NCBI GenBank assembly: GCA_002010075.1
Contig: MTMG01000008.1
Coordinates: forward strand, 50,149-114,148
Direction of reading: 5' to 3'
Length of the DNA: 64,000 nucleotides
DNA from: Methanomicrobia archaeon JdFR-19
Lineage (GTDB): Archaea > Halobacteriota > Methanosarcinia > DSM-18856 > Methermicoccaceae
Part shown: piece by piece, positions 36,139 through 47,026 of the stretch
Numbering within the stretch: the first letter of the stretch is position 1
How the letters are laid out: the number at the start of each line of letters is the position of its first letter
The notes under the pieces: model-generated
Told to the model about the DNA's origin: nothing
Database searches by the model: none
The model's input: only the letters and a program-made list of their open reading frames with translations
Made by a program: the position numbers and the translations under genes

Positions 36139-37332
36139 TTGGCTGATTCGTTGTGTATGTACTTTCAGCTCCACCAGCCATGGAGACTGAAATGGTTCTG
36201 GCCCGGAGACCCCTATGACAACAGAGAACGTTATTTTGATTATCCTCTAACACGTTCGATATTTGAGAAGGTTGCATCAAGATGTTATTTTCCAGCTACT
36301 CAACTCCTTCTCGATATGGTAAGAGAACACGATTTCAAATTCTCTCTTTCGATCACTGGTACCCTTATTGAACAGTGTGAGTTGTGGGAACCAAAACTGA
36401 TAAGGCTGTTTGAAGACCTCGTCTCGACAGAGAAAGTCGAGTTATTGGGCGAGACTTATTATCATTCACTGTCATCTCTGTTTGAAGATAGAGCAGAATT
36501 CAGGGATGAGATTTAGGAACATAGAAATGCACTCCTCAAATTAGGATACGAACCCACAGGATTCAGAAATACCGAACTTGTATACAACAACTCGATTGCC
36601 TCACTTGCCTGTGAGATGGGATACAAGAGTATTATGACCGAAGGAGTGGGGTGGGTGCTTGGTAATCGTTCCCCCAACCATGTTTACAAGGCAAAAGGTT
36701 CAAACATCAGGGTGCTACCGAGAAACTACATGCTTTCTGATGATATAGGGTATAGGTTCTCTGCAAAATGGTGGAGTGAGTATCCACTCACAGCAACGAA
36801 ATGGGCTCAATGGGTTGCAGAGTGCGAGGGTGATGTAGTTTTTGTGTTTATCGACTATGAAACGTTTGGAGAACACCATCCACAAGACACTGGTATCTTC
36901 GATTTCTTACGTCATCTTCCGACCGAGCTTGAGAGAGCTGGTGTAAGTTCTCTCACCCCATCAGAGGTTGTTGAGGAGTATGCACCTGTGGGGGAAATCG
37001 ATGTGCCCGAATTCAGCACGATATCTTGGGCAGATAGTGAGAGGGATGTGAGTGCTTGGCTTGGCAATGAGATGCAGAGAATGTGTTTTGAGGAGGCAAA
37101 GCTACTCAGACCCTATGTGATTGAGAGTGTGCCAGAGCTCGTCTGGATATGGAGAAGACTTCTGACATCAGACCACCTCTACTATATGAGTACAAAAGCA
37201 CTTTCGGATGGCGACGTCCATGCATACTTTAGCACCTACCCTTCTCCATTTGATGCAGCGCTGAACTATATGGCTTGTGTATGTGATTTAAAGGCAAAGG
37301 TATTTAGAGAAAAAGCAGAGAGGATGAAATAA
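36139..37332 (+). CDS. GH57 alpha-amylase-like glycoside hydrolase, with in-frame TAG
   Basis: This 397-residue GH57 enzyme should act on alpha-1,4-glucans in the cytoplasm. It has region 1 FQLHQPW, LLGETYYHS, the nucleophile segment GFRNTELVYNN (Glu146) and the acid/base region FIDYETFGEHH. Codon 126 (36514-36516) is TAG, between EFRDEI and EHRNALLKLGYEP. The amylase fold needs both sides, and the family reads straight through here. The start is TTG 36139, 7 nt after GGAGG (36127-36131) in the end of the preceding gene. It ends in TAA with ATG of the next gene immediately after. Confidence 0.88.
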
Positions 37333-38169
37333 ATGGATAATAAATAGATCAATAGGTTGAAAGAGGAGTTGGGGGAGAAATGGGAGGGGAGAGATGTTGC
37401 ATTATGGCACAGAGGAAAAACACTTGCATGGTTGAAGATTCTGACTTTTGATAGGATAGGGGTTGTGCATCGAATCAGTGATGTACTTGTTTCTCATGAT
37501 GTGAACCAGAGGTTCGGTTATTTCACAGCTTTTGACAAAAACGGTAAGTATGTGTCTCTTGTTGAATTGCCTCCGAACGTTGATGTTGTGGAGCTTGTGA
37601 ATGAACTAAAGAAGGTTGATGATGTTTTGGATGTGGAGTATGAGCTCAGAGAGGGATTTTGCTTCCAGAACAATGAGTTCCCCCTCTATATTTTGGGTGA
37701 GAGGGCTGTAATCTTCAGGGCGGAAATGATATCAGAGCTGTTTGGGATGATATCTGCGACTTTCCCGCAAGCAGAGGGTTTCATGAATCTGTGTGGTATG
37801 AAAAGTGGTGTGAGAGTTGCACAGATTATCGAGGGAATGATTGAAGTTGAGCCAAGCAAGAGATTGAAGCTTCTTGAGGAAATAGTTCCTTTTGTGGGCT
37901 GGGGAAGATGTGAAGTAGTTTTTGAAAGCCATGGAAGTGAAGGAAAAGGTGAAGAATCTTTTTCACTTGCGATAATCACACACGATTCATTCCTAACGAG
38001 TTGTATAGAGTCTCATCATCCGGTGTGTGTTTATCTGGGTGGGTTCTATACAGGATACGTGAGCTATGTGTTGGGTAGAAGGGTATACGCTCGTGAGACA
38101 ATGTGTATGGCGAAGGGAGACCCGTACTGTTAGCATGTGCTTAAGAGTGTTAGCAAATTTGATAAGTAA
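37333..38169 (+). CDS. ACT-V4R ligand-sensing regulator, two in-frame TAG codons
   Basis: The N-terminal half resembles an ACT domain (LKILTFDRIGVVHRISDVLVSHD, residues about 32-110). The C-terminal half is a V4R (4-vinyl reductase) domain (GMKSGVRVAQI, then VFESH, GGFYTGYVSYVLGR and CMAKGDPYC), a small-molecule-sensing fold. TAG occurs at codon 5 (37345-37347) and codon 267 (38131-38133). Reading the second gives CxHVL after GDPYC, as V4R domains normally continue with a short strand, and ends at TAA 38167-38169 (278 residues). If the first TAG is not read, the start would be TTG 37357; ATG 37333 has a GAGAGG site. It probably regulates the glycogen cluster. Confidence 0.75.
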
Positions 38170-38186
38170 TTTTGTGGTTGATTAAA

Positions 38187-40025
38187 ATGGAGCTAAGACA
38201 TCCGAATGCCATCATCGGAAACGAGAGCACACTTGTGGGGGTTGGTGAACGAGGGGAGATATTCTGTTTATTCGCCCCCAGAAAGGATTAGTCCCAACAC
38301 GTTCATGACCTTCTTTTCTGTGTGCATGATGGCACGCCACACTGGACAAACGACCCAGAATGGCATACACATCAGAATTATGTGGGGGACAGTGCTGTCC
38401 TGAGAACAGAGCTTTATCGCAATGGCATGAATCTTGAGTTTTTGGATTTTGTGCCCCCTCATCTTCCCGTATTTGTGAGAAGGGTGAGAATAACCTCGGA
38501 CACAGAGTTCTCTGGAAAGCTATTTTGTTATGTTGATTTGAATGTATGCGAGAGGACGGAGAAGAATGCAGCGTATTATTCAAAGCCAATGTTTGTTCAG
38601 TACTGGCACAAGTATTACATTGGTGTTCTTCCCTCCCCTCCACCAGACGAATGGCAGGTTGGAAAGCTACTCCATCGCATGTGGTGGGTGGATGCCAGAC
38701 AAGAGATTGAGGAAGGAAAGCTTGGGGGATTACTGGAAAATTTGGGGAATGTGAATGCAGGTTTGGGATGGAGGTTGGAGCTATCTCCAAATGATGTTTT
38801 TGAGCTTTATCTCTATGTTGGATATGCAGAAAAGAGAGGTATAGTAGAGAGTACATTACAAGGAATCGAATTTAAACCATTGTTAGAGAGAACTTTGGAT
38901 TATTGGAGAGGAGTTATGTCCTGCCCATCAACAATCTTATCTGGTTCACACCTTCCTATCTCCGACCTTCCTCTTTCATACAAAAAGCTCTACAACCGCT
39001 CAATAATCACTTTGCACCTCTTGTTAGATTCAGGTGGAGGCTTCATAGCCTCTCCCGAGTTTGACCATTACTATGAGGTTAGTGGTGGGTATGGTTATTG
39101 CTGGAACAGAGATGGCGTGGAGATGGCAAGAGCGTTGTGGAAGGCAGGGTTTGAACATCCACTCATATCATTTCTAAGTTGGTGTAAGAGAACACAACTA
39201 CCCAATGGTTCATGGTTTCAGAGATACTGGCTCGATGGTGAGCCAGCTCCTTCATGGGGGAATTTTGAACACTCAACACAGCTCGATGAGACCGCATCCA
39301 CAGTCCATTTAATGGCGAAATATGCACTCTCACTGCCAGAGGAGAGGAAAAAAAGTTTTATGAGGTCTTATGGAGGGTGCATAGAGAAAGCTTGCGATTA
39401 TCTGATGGAAAAAACGTCTGACACCCTTCACGATCCCTGTATAGATTTGTGGGAGAGTAGTTATGGTGTGTTTACATATACAACTGCATCGATCATCGCA
39501 GCTCTACGAGATGCTGGCACCTTCATGGATAGGGAGGATTGGGTTGGGAAGTCTGAGCATCTAAGAGAAGGGATGGAAGAACTTTGGCTAGGGGATTATT
39601 ATGCGAAGGGCATGGTGGATGAAGAGTTGTGTGAAGAGACAGATGCGAGCATACTCGGTACAATCACACCTTTTGAGATAGTTGGGGGAGATAAAGCTCT
39701 GAAAATTATTGATAGTGTTGAGAGAAATCTGGGTGTCGAGACTGCGAAGGGAAGAGCAATCAAGAGATACGAGAGTGATGGGTATGTGGGAGGAAATCCA
39801 TGGGTTGTAACAACGCTTTGGCTTGCAAAAGCCATGCTCAAATTGGGTTTGAGGGATAGAGCTATGGAGTACATGGAATGGGCCTCGAAGACGACCACAT
39901 CCACTGGTCTTCTTGCAGAGCAGGTGAATCTGAGTGGAGAGCCAGTGTGGGCGATTCCGCTTGGCTGGAGTTGTTCTGAGTTCATTGAGTGTGTTATTGA
40001 GGCGACACAACATGTTCGTATTTGA
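38187..40025 (+). CDS. GH15 glucoamylase-like glycoside hydrolase, with in-frame TAG
   Basis: This 612-residue enzyme of the glucoamylase/glucodextranase family releases glucose from glucan ends. The N-terminal beta-domain begins LRHPNAIIGNESTLVGV and is interrupted at codon 35 (38289-38291, TAG) between FAPRKD and SQHVHDLLF; relatives read about RxDYPQHV here. The catalytic (alpha/alpha)6 barrel includes GYGYCWNRDGVEMARAL, NFEHSTQLDETA and DLWESSYGVFTYTTAS. Without readthrough the protein would begin at an internal GTG (38322) and lose conserved N-terminal sequence. Its end overlaps the debranching gene by 14 nt. It ends in TGA. Confidence 0.85.
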
Positions 40026-41853
40026 TTCTCCGGGGCTGGACGAGAGAGAATGGCTCATTACGAATGGCATTGGGGGGTATGCTTCTTCCACACTTGTGTG
40101 TGCAAACACAAGAACGTATCATGGTCTGCTTATTGCATCACTTCCTTATTTGAGGAGGTACATGGTTCTTAGTTCTCTTGATGAGGTTGTTGATGGGCAT
40201 GAACTTGCAACACACTTCTATGTCGGTGCAACCCATCCCCAAGGCTACAAATTGATCAAAAGAGTGGAAGTGATGCCAAAGAAGGTGAGATGGGTATATG
40301 CACTGAGAAAGAACTCGGATGAAAATGTTGTTAAGGAATTGAGTATGTTGCATGGCAGAAACTCGGTTGTTGTTGATTACTGGGTGCCGAGGAGTTCTGT
40401 GTGGGTGAACCCTCTCGTAGGATTTAGGAGCATACATGCCACAATGGAAGACACAACATTCGAACAGATACCACGAAAGCACTCTGTGTATGTAAAGTTT
40501 GGAGGATATGAGCTGAGGTTGTGTGCGAGCAGAGGCGCATATCACCCAGAGGGTTGCATATACTACAACTTCAGATACCCAAGAGAGGAGGAAAGAGAAT
40601 TGAACAGTGTTGAGAATCTTTTTTGTCCTGGAGCATTTATTTTGGAGGATGTTGAATCATTCAGAATAACAGCTACTTTTGTGAATAGCAGTGCGTATAA
40701 TACACTCAATATCGACTCTCACCAACGTGATTCGTAGTTCGTTGTTAGAATACCGCACACAACCATAATTGCGGGATACCACTGGTTTTCTGAGTGGGGG
40801 AGAGATGCGTTGATATCTTTACCGGGATTGACTCTTGTTTAGGACAGATTTGATACTGCCAAGCAAATCCTTTCACACTTCTCCTCCCACATCAAAAAAG
40901 GACTTGTTCCACTGTACTTTGACGAGAATGGAACTCCCCATTACAATTCAGTCGATACTTCTTTATGGTTTGTATATGCACTCGATAGGTACATAGACTA
41001 TACGGGAGATGTATCCTTTGGGGTAGAGTTGCTCCCTCGTCTTCTTGAAATCATAAGATGGTATGTAGATGGGACAGACCACGGTATAAAGGTGGATGAT
41101 GACGGACTTGTGTCGTGTGGAGCAAGATTGACATGGATGGATGGGGATGTTGATGGGATGCCAGTGACACCAAGAAATGGGAAGCCATGTGAGGTTAATG
41201 CACTCTGGCACAATGCTCTTTGTGTGGTTTCAGCTCTGTGTGAGGAAGCAGAGAGGGATGTGTGGTTTGGGGAGTACATTGACAGAGTGAGGGAAAACTA
41301 CTGGAAGTTTTGGAATGATGAGTTTGAATGTCTTTTTGATGTAATAGACCCACATGATGAATCTCCAAGGCCGAATCAGGTAATTGGGTTTTTGTTTGAA
41401 TTGAAAAACAATCATAAGTCGAAAAACAATCAGAAAAACATTATCCCACACCCAAAGAAAGTTGTTGAGTTCGTTCAGGAGAATCTTCTAACACTCAGAG
41501 GATTAAGAACGCTTGCTCCGTGGTACAGAGGATATAAGGGGAGGTACGTAGGAGGATGGAATGATAGAAATATTGCATACCATCAGGGAAGTGTATGGGT
41601 ATGGCTTCTCGGACCGTTTGTAAAGGGGTACACTGGGGTAAAATCCACAACACAATTGCCCAAGAAACTTCTCCTTGGCTTTCTCCCACATCTTGAAGAG
41701 GCAGGGATAGGCACAGTCTCTGAACTTTTTGATGGAGACGAGCCCCACATCCCGAGGGGATGTATTTCACAGGCGTGGAGTGTTGCCGAGTTGTTGAGGT
41801 GCTGTGTGGAGGATGTGTAGGGTGGAGCCCCTGAAAGCTGGAGAGCAAAATAA
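40012..41853 (+). CDS. Glycogen debranching enzyme (amylo-1,6-glucosidase), three in-frame TAG codons
   Basis: The N-terminal domain starts [22 protein letters not shown] with the TRTYHGLL motif, typical of archaeal/bacterial AGL-type debranching enzymes. TAG appears at codon 242 (40735-40737), directly before [17 protein letters not shown], and at codon 277 (40840-40842), within LTLV-TAG-DRFDTA. The [22 protein letters not shown] core lies between them. The catalytic barrel continues with [10 protein letters not shown] and [15 protein letters not shown] third TAG (41818-41820) adds ten residues before TAA at 41851-41853. The whole is 613 residues, normal for the family. It cleaves alpha-1,6 branches so that GH57 and GH15 can finish glycogen degradation. 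Confidence 0.88.
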
Positions 41854-41891
41854 ACAAAAAATACTTAACCAACCCAGTAGATATCTCAACG

Positions 41892-43241
41892 ATGAAGGTG
41901 CTAGTCGTTGATGACGAGGCAAGCGTTCGAACATATTTGAAGACTCTACTCGAGAGTGATGGGTATGAGGTTTTGACAGCCTCGTCTATTGAGGATGCCA
42001 TTAAGAAATTTGAGAAAGAAGAATTTGATGTTGTGATTCTTGATTTAGTTCTCGATAAGGAAGACGGTTATGAGTTGCTCAAGGTGATGAAGAGAAAAGA
42101 TCCGAGCGTCCCCGTAATCGTCATAACAGGTTATGCTTCAATCGATAGTGCTGTTTCAACCCTCAAAGAAGGTGCATACGATTATATAACAAAGCCATTC
42201 AAGGCTGAAACGATACTGAACACTGTCAGAAAAGCTGTTGAATGGAGAGAGATGTTCCTCGAGCTTGAACAGAGGAGGAAAGAGTTGTCAGAGTCAAAGA
42301 AAAGATATCAGACGTTGTTTGATGAGATATCTGATGCTGTTCTCGTTTTTGACTCGGTTGGAAGGATTGTTGATGCAAACGTGTTTGCAACCCGTCTTTT
42401 CGGATATTCGAAGGAAGAACTTCTTGGTATGAACATATTTGATTTGTATGGAGAAGAGGGTTATGCAGAGGTCTCTCCTTCCATTATGAAAGGATTTTCA
42501 GCTTACTTTGAACTCGAACTGAAAAGAAAAGATGGCTCCACAATCGTGGGCGAGATGAGTGCGAGAGGACTTGAACTTGGTGGGGAGAGATACTATCAGG
42601 CAGTAATAAGAGACATAACACAGAGAAAGTCTCTTGAACAGACTCTCGAGAGGGAGAAAGAAGAGAGCAAAGAATATGCTGAGATTGTGAAGAATTTTGT
42701 TAGTTCTGAGCTCAAAAAGGCTGTTGAATATGTTGAGAATGAACTTGCCCGCGAGCGTATAGAGAGAGTAATATCGTTTGTAGAAAATACACATCTCTGG
42801 AGAAAGGAACATCCAGTAGTTGAGATGGAGTTGGATGAGGTGATAGAGAGGGCGGTTCAACGTTTTAAGCGGTTCTATCCTAGGGCAAGCGTTTGGGTTG
42901 AGCAAAGTGGCCTTTCTGTTATGGCAAACCCTCTGTTTGAGGAGGTGATTCTTCAGCTCCTCGAATATTCTGCTGAGAGAGGAGAGGGGGTTGTACATGT
43001 TGATATAACTGCAAAGAGCCTCAATGACGAAATAATACTTACAATGACAGACAATGCTCCAGCCCCACCAGAGGAGGAAAGAGAAAGATTACAGAAAAAT
43101 CCGAGAGAATTGTCAGATTTTCATCTCTATCTGGCAAAGAAGTTGGGGGAGGACATTGTGGATGTGAAGATGGAGGAGCTTGTTGAAGGAGAACCGAACA
43201 GAGGCACGAAAACAACACTCATATTGAAGAGAGAGTTGTAA
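41892..43241 (+). CDS. Response regulator-PAS protein with degenerate kinase-like C-terminus
   Basis: The 449-residue signalling protein has a receiver domain (MKVLVVDDEA, phospho-acceptor Asp51 in VVILDLVL, Thr/Lys in VITGY...TKPF; residues 1-120), a short coiled coil, a PAS domain (RYQTLFDEISDAVLVFD, about 140-255), a second helical linker and a C-terminal region resembling a histidine-kinase ATPase. That last domain looks inactive: no phospho-His box is seen, the N-box reads QLLEYSAE, and TMTDNAPAPP replaces the DxGxG loop. It may be a scaffold or output module. A TATA-like ATACTTAA lies about 25 nt upstream. It ends in TAA, and its last 23 nt overlap the convergent RPA gene. Confidence 0.82.
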   Translation: MKVLVVDDEASVRTYLKTLLESDGYEVLTASSIEDAIKKFEKEEFDVVILDLVLDKEDGYELLKVMKRKDPSVPVIVITGYASIDSAVSTLKEGAYDYITKPFKAETILNTVRKAVEWREMFLELEQRRKELSESKKRYQTLFDEISDAVLVFDSVGRIVDANVFATRLFGYSKEELLGMNIFDLYGEEGYAEVSPSIMKGFSAYFELELKRKDGSTIVGEMSARGLELGGERYYQAVIRDITQRKSLEQTLEREKEESKEYAEIVKNFVSSELKKAVEYVENELARERIERVISFVENTHLWRKEHPVVEMELDEVIERAVQRFKRFYPRASVWVEQSGLSVMANPLFEEVILQLLEYSAERGEGVVHVDITAKSLNDEIILTMTDNAPAPPEEERERLQKNPRELSDFHLYLAKKLGEDIVDVKMEELVEGEPNRGTKTTLILKREL

Positions 43242-44271
43242 GACTTGTGCTACTAAGCTCGTTTTCATGGCAGAGGCAGAACATCACCTTTATCATCTCT
43301 CCAAGTTCAACATCGGTTAAAAGGTCAATAGCATCATCCCACATGGTCAATCTCACTCGCGCATCTGGTTTATTGGCGTCTGATAGATAAATTGTACATC
43401 TTCTCCCTTGTGTTCCATCCCTTCTTGTGAAAACTCGCTCCTCATCGATTCCAGTAAGCACACCCTCAACACAGACCAGTCCATCTTCAAGTTTTGAGGG
43501 TGTGAGATATTCCACATTTTGTCCTGCCCCTTTTTGTTCCACACCTTTCTCACTCCTCTTTACACCACCAAATGCATGTAGTCTCATATTCCTCAACATC
43601 GCCCCCCTCACCTCAATTGTGTCCCCTTCCTTGATTTCTACATCATCACCCCACAAAACGAGTAGTGCCAACCTTTTTCCATCCTCCACAGCCACCTCTC
43701 TGAACCTCTTTGAGTTTCTTACCATGGGTTTTGATATTTTGACAACCCTTACAAGCAAATCAACCTTAGAACCATCCTCGATTTCTTTTAGTCTCTCGAT
43801 AGATATCGGTTCAAACGAAGGTTCGAGAAAATGGTCGAGGGGAGTTATATTCCCATCCTTAGATATATGCAGTTCTCCATCTCTCAACGAGCCAGTAAAT
43901 GTGTAGCTCACCCCCTCTTTTATAACTCCTTGAGAAACGAGGTCTGAAACCTCGTCCCATAGAACAACTCTGAGCCTTGCTCCCTCATCTCCGACCATAA
44001 GGCTGGCAACCTTTCCCTGTGAGCCATCTTTTCGTATGAATGTTCTAACTCCTCCAATCGATATCACACAGCCATCAACCGATACCCATCCCTTTTCAGG
44101 AAGTCCATCTATAGATGAGGAGCTGATTTTGAGGTCATGTGCTATCAACATCAGTGCAGTCTCCTCATCACACAGTCCACCCAGTCTCTTGAATTTCTCT
44201 TCCATAAGAGCTGACAACTCGTCTTCAGATATAACCGCGAGAATCCTCTTTTTCAGGCTCTCGGTGTCCAT
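43219..44271 (-). CDS. Single-stranded DNA-binding protein RPA
   Basis: This protein of about 350 residues contains at least two clear OB-folds with the archaeal RPA pattern: ISIGGVRTFIRKDGSQGKVASLMVGD (about 70-150) and CVEGVLTGIDEERVFTRRDGTQGRRCTIYLSD (near the C-terminus), with a degenerate OB-fold between. It protects single-stranded DNA in replication and repair. No zinc finger is seen. Several starts are possible; ATG 44271 has a GAGG site at 9 nt, while GTG 44286 and ATG 44280 overlap the alaS stop. It is probably co-transcribed with alaS. It ends in TGA. Confidence 0.88.
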   Translation of the reverse strand: MDTESLKKRILAVISEDELSALMEEKFKRLGGLCDEETALMLIAHDLKISSSSIDGLPEKGWVSVDGCVISIGGVRTFIRKDGSQGKVASLMVGDEGARLRVVLWDEVSDLVSQGVIKEGVSYTFTGSLRDGELHISKDGNITPLDHFLEPSFEPISIERLKEIEDGSKVDLLVRVVKISKPMVRNSKRFREVAVEDGKRLALLVLWGDDVEIKEGDTIEVRGAMLRNMRLHAFGGVKRSEKGVEQKGAGQNVEYLTPSKLEDGLVCVEGVLTGIDEERVFTRRDGTQGRRCTIYLSDANKPDARVRLTMWDDAIDLLTDVELGEMIKVMFCLCHENELSSTSLTTLSSI

Positions 44272-44282
44272 TGTTTTCATCC

Positions 44283-46991
44283 TCACAACAGTGTTCTAAC
44301 TACATCTTTCACTTCATCCACAGAGGGTATCACTCTCAGTTTTCCCTGAGCAAGCGTTTCATTCCCGCCCCCTCCCCCTCCGAATCTCTTGGCAAGTTCT
44401 CTCATGAATATGGAGGCGTTTATCGTGTCTCTGGGAGAAGCAATTACAATTTTTCCATCCTTTCCAATCTCACACGCAACCACTTTATTCTCACTTGCCA
44501 GTTTTGTCGCCATTTTTATCATCTCTTGCATATCCGTAGTATCCTCAATTCCCACATACAACTTCACACCGTCTACCTCTTCGATTTCGGATGACTTGAG
44601 TTTTGATTTGAGTTCTGCTATCTCCTCCTTCAACCTCTCAACTTCCTTTCTCAACTCCTTCCATTCTTCAAAGAATCTGTTTGCAGTCTGCTCAAGCACG
44701 TCTATCGGGACTGAAAACACCTTTGACGTTCTTTGGAGTATTGTATCCCTTCTCTGTATCTCGTTGATGGCAGCCATGCCTGCTGAAAATTCGAGTCTCT
44801 CAACTCCATCTTGAATTCTTTCAGACCTTATCATTTTGATTGGGCCAATCCTTCCAGTCTCCTCACAGTGTATCCCACCACATGCCTCAACCTCTTCTCC
44901 CACCTTCACAATCCTGATTTTCTCGCCCGGTGGAACCCCACCTTGGTATATTGAGAAGCCGAACTTGTTCTCTGCTTCTGTTCTACCCATCCAGAAAATC
45001 TCGACCCCCTTATCCTCCATCACGATTTCATTTGCCAGTTTTTCAATCTCAAAAAGCTCTTCTTCACTGATTCGTTTGTAGTGAGATATGTCGAGTCTTG
45101 CTCTGTCTTCGAGTTTCTGGGCACCAGCCTGCCACACATGTTTTCCCAACACCTGTTTGGCAGCCCAATTCACTATGTGGGTGGCGGTATGATGTCTTGA
45201 AAGTGCTATTCTTCTTTCTCGATTCACAACTCCTTTAACAACCGTTCCCTTTGGTGGAATTTCACCCGAGACCGTGTGGACTATCACATTCTCATACATC
45301 TGAACATCCACAACTTCACATTTCCCTCCACCCCATCTCAAGGTTCCATGGTCTGCTGGTTGTCCTCCCCCTTCAGGGTAGAAGAGTGTATGCTCAAGCA
45401 CAACATACTTATCAAACGAATCGAGAACAACCGATTCAAATTCGTACTCATTTGGTCTTTCATAGTATGTTCTTTTGGTTGGGGGGAGCTCTCTTATCCT
45501 ATCGATATGTTCGAAAACTTTTATCTCCACTTTCTCCCTTGAGTGTCTCTCAGCAACCAGCGAATAGAAGTTTGCTGGGACCTCCACCTCAACACCATAT
45601 TCATTGGCAACCTCTGAAACAATTTCAGGCGGAATTCCGTGTGTGTCATACATATCTATCAGCTTTTCAGTTCCGATTCTTGCATCCTTCTTCAACATCC
45701 TTCTCAGCATCCCCCTCCCCCTTTCTATTGTTTCCTTGTATTTTTCCTCCTCTCTCTCAAGAACTTCAAGCACGATGTCCCTCATTTCAAGAAGTTCTGG
45801 GAAGTCTTTTAACGAAAGGAGATGAAGGTCAACTATCTCATAGAGTGGGGCAGAGATTCCGAGTTCTTTCATCATCCTGAGCGTTCTTCTTATCACAAGC
45901 CTTGCAAGGTATCCTTCTTTTACATTGGATGGTACGATTCCATCACCCAGCATGAATGCAAGACATCTTGTGTGGTCTGCTATTGCATTTGCAAGCTCTA
46001 TGGGTCTAAGTATCTTTTCAAGCTCTTCGACATCTATCCCAATTTCGGATGCTATGCTTTTCCTCAATTTCTTGAGCTCAACACGACCGCTGACATCCAT
46101 CGAGCCAGCGAGTCTCGCACTCATTGAGGTAATCTCCTCTGCTCTTTCGAGCTCAAGTCCAGCATATTCTGCAACCTTCTCAAGAACATGTGGGAAAGTC
46201 GCTTCGTATATGGTTGAACAACCCTGAGAAGCCCAGACCATTCTCTCAAGTCCGTAGCCGGTATCAACTATGTAGTTCTTCATCCTTCTGTATCTCTCCC
46301 CCTTTATCACAATATCCCCGTGCGGATGTACTTCAAGGTTCATGAACACGAGTGTGGCAATCTCAAGTCCACCGACAAGCACCTCAAGACAAGGACCTGC
46401 ATTTCCACCTCCAGCCCATGGTTCTTCTTTGTATGTCACCTACCCTTTTCGTATGCCGAGCGATTTCAGCAACTCATCACAGAGTGCAACAGTCTCTTCC
46501 TTCCAGTAAATCTCGTTTTCAGGATAGTTGAAGGTGTGGTGTGCCATCATTTCAAATAGTGTGAGATGCCTTCCACTCATCCCCACCGAGTCCAAATCAT
46601 CCAGTCGTATACAGGGCTGGGATATGGTCAATGGGTTGGCTGGGGGAGGAACAAGCCCAGAGGTTACGAATGGCTGGAAGTCTGCTATGGAAGCAATCGT
46701 CAGATATATATCATCTCTCCATCTCGCTACAACCGGGTATCTTTCTATTCTCTCGTGATTCCTTTTCTCGAAGAATGAAAGATAGTACTCTCTCATTTCA
46801 GAGATTGTAAAAGGTTTTGAGAACACTGGATTATCTATAAATGAATACGGGTCACATGGTGCATCTCCACATGTTTCTCTCTTCTCGTCTTGTGTCCAGA
46901 AAAACTTCCCGCACTTAGAACACTTCCTTCTCATGAAATCGTGCTCTTTGAAATAGTTTAGGTCGTACTCATCATCCATATTTCCAGACAT
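44283..46991 (-). CDS. alaS: Alanyl-tRNA synthetase, with in-frame TAG
   Basis: The 902-residue archaeal AlaRS begins [19 protein letters not shown] with the zinc-type CSKCGKFF...CGDAPC insert. Class II core motifs follow ([37 protein letters not shown]), then the editing domain (HHTATH and CGGIHC) and the C-terminal DHHA1-like domain (FGGGGGGNE). Codon 184 (complement of 46440-46442) is TAG. The frame reads [21 protein letters not shown], then [20 protein letters not shown], exactly the family sequence. Neither half could work alone: the alanine-binding site is split. The start has AAGGT upstream. It ends in TGA. Confidence 0.95.
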
Positions 46992-47026
46992 GACAATACC
47001 TTAACAAACTTAAAGTAAATAAAAGG

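Noticed and set aside
43219-43241. Convergent 3' overlap of the response regulator and RPA genes as a regulatory antisense element
   Set aside because: A 23-nt convergent overlap is common in compact archaeal genomes and carries no further signal.
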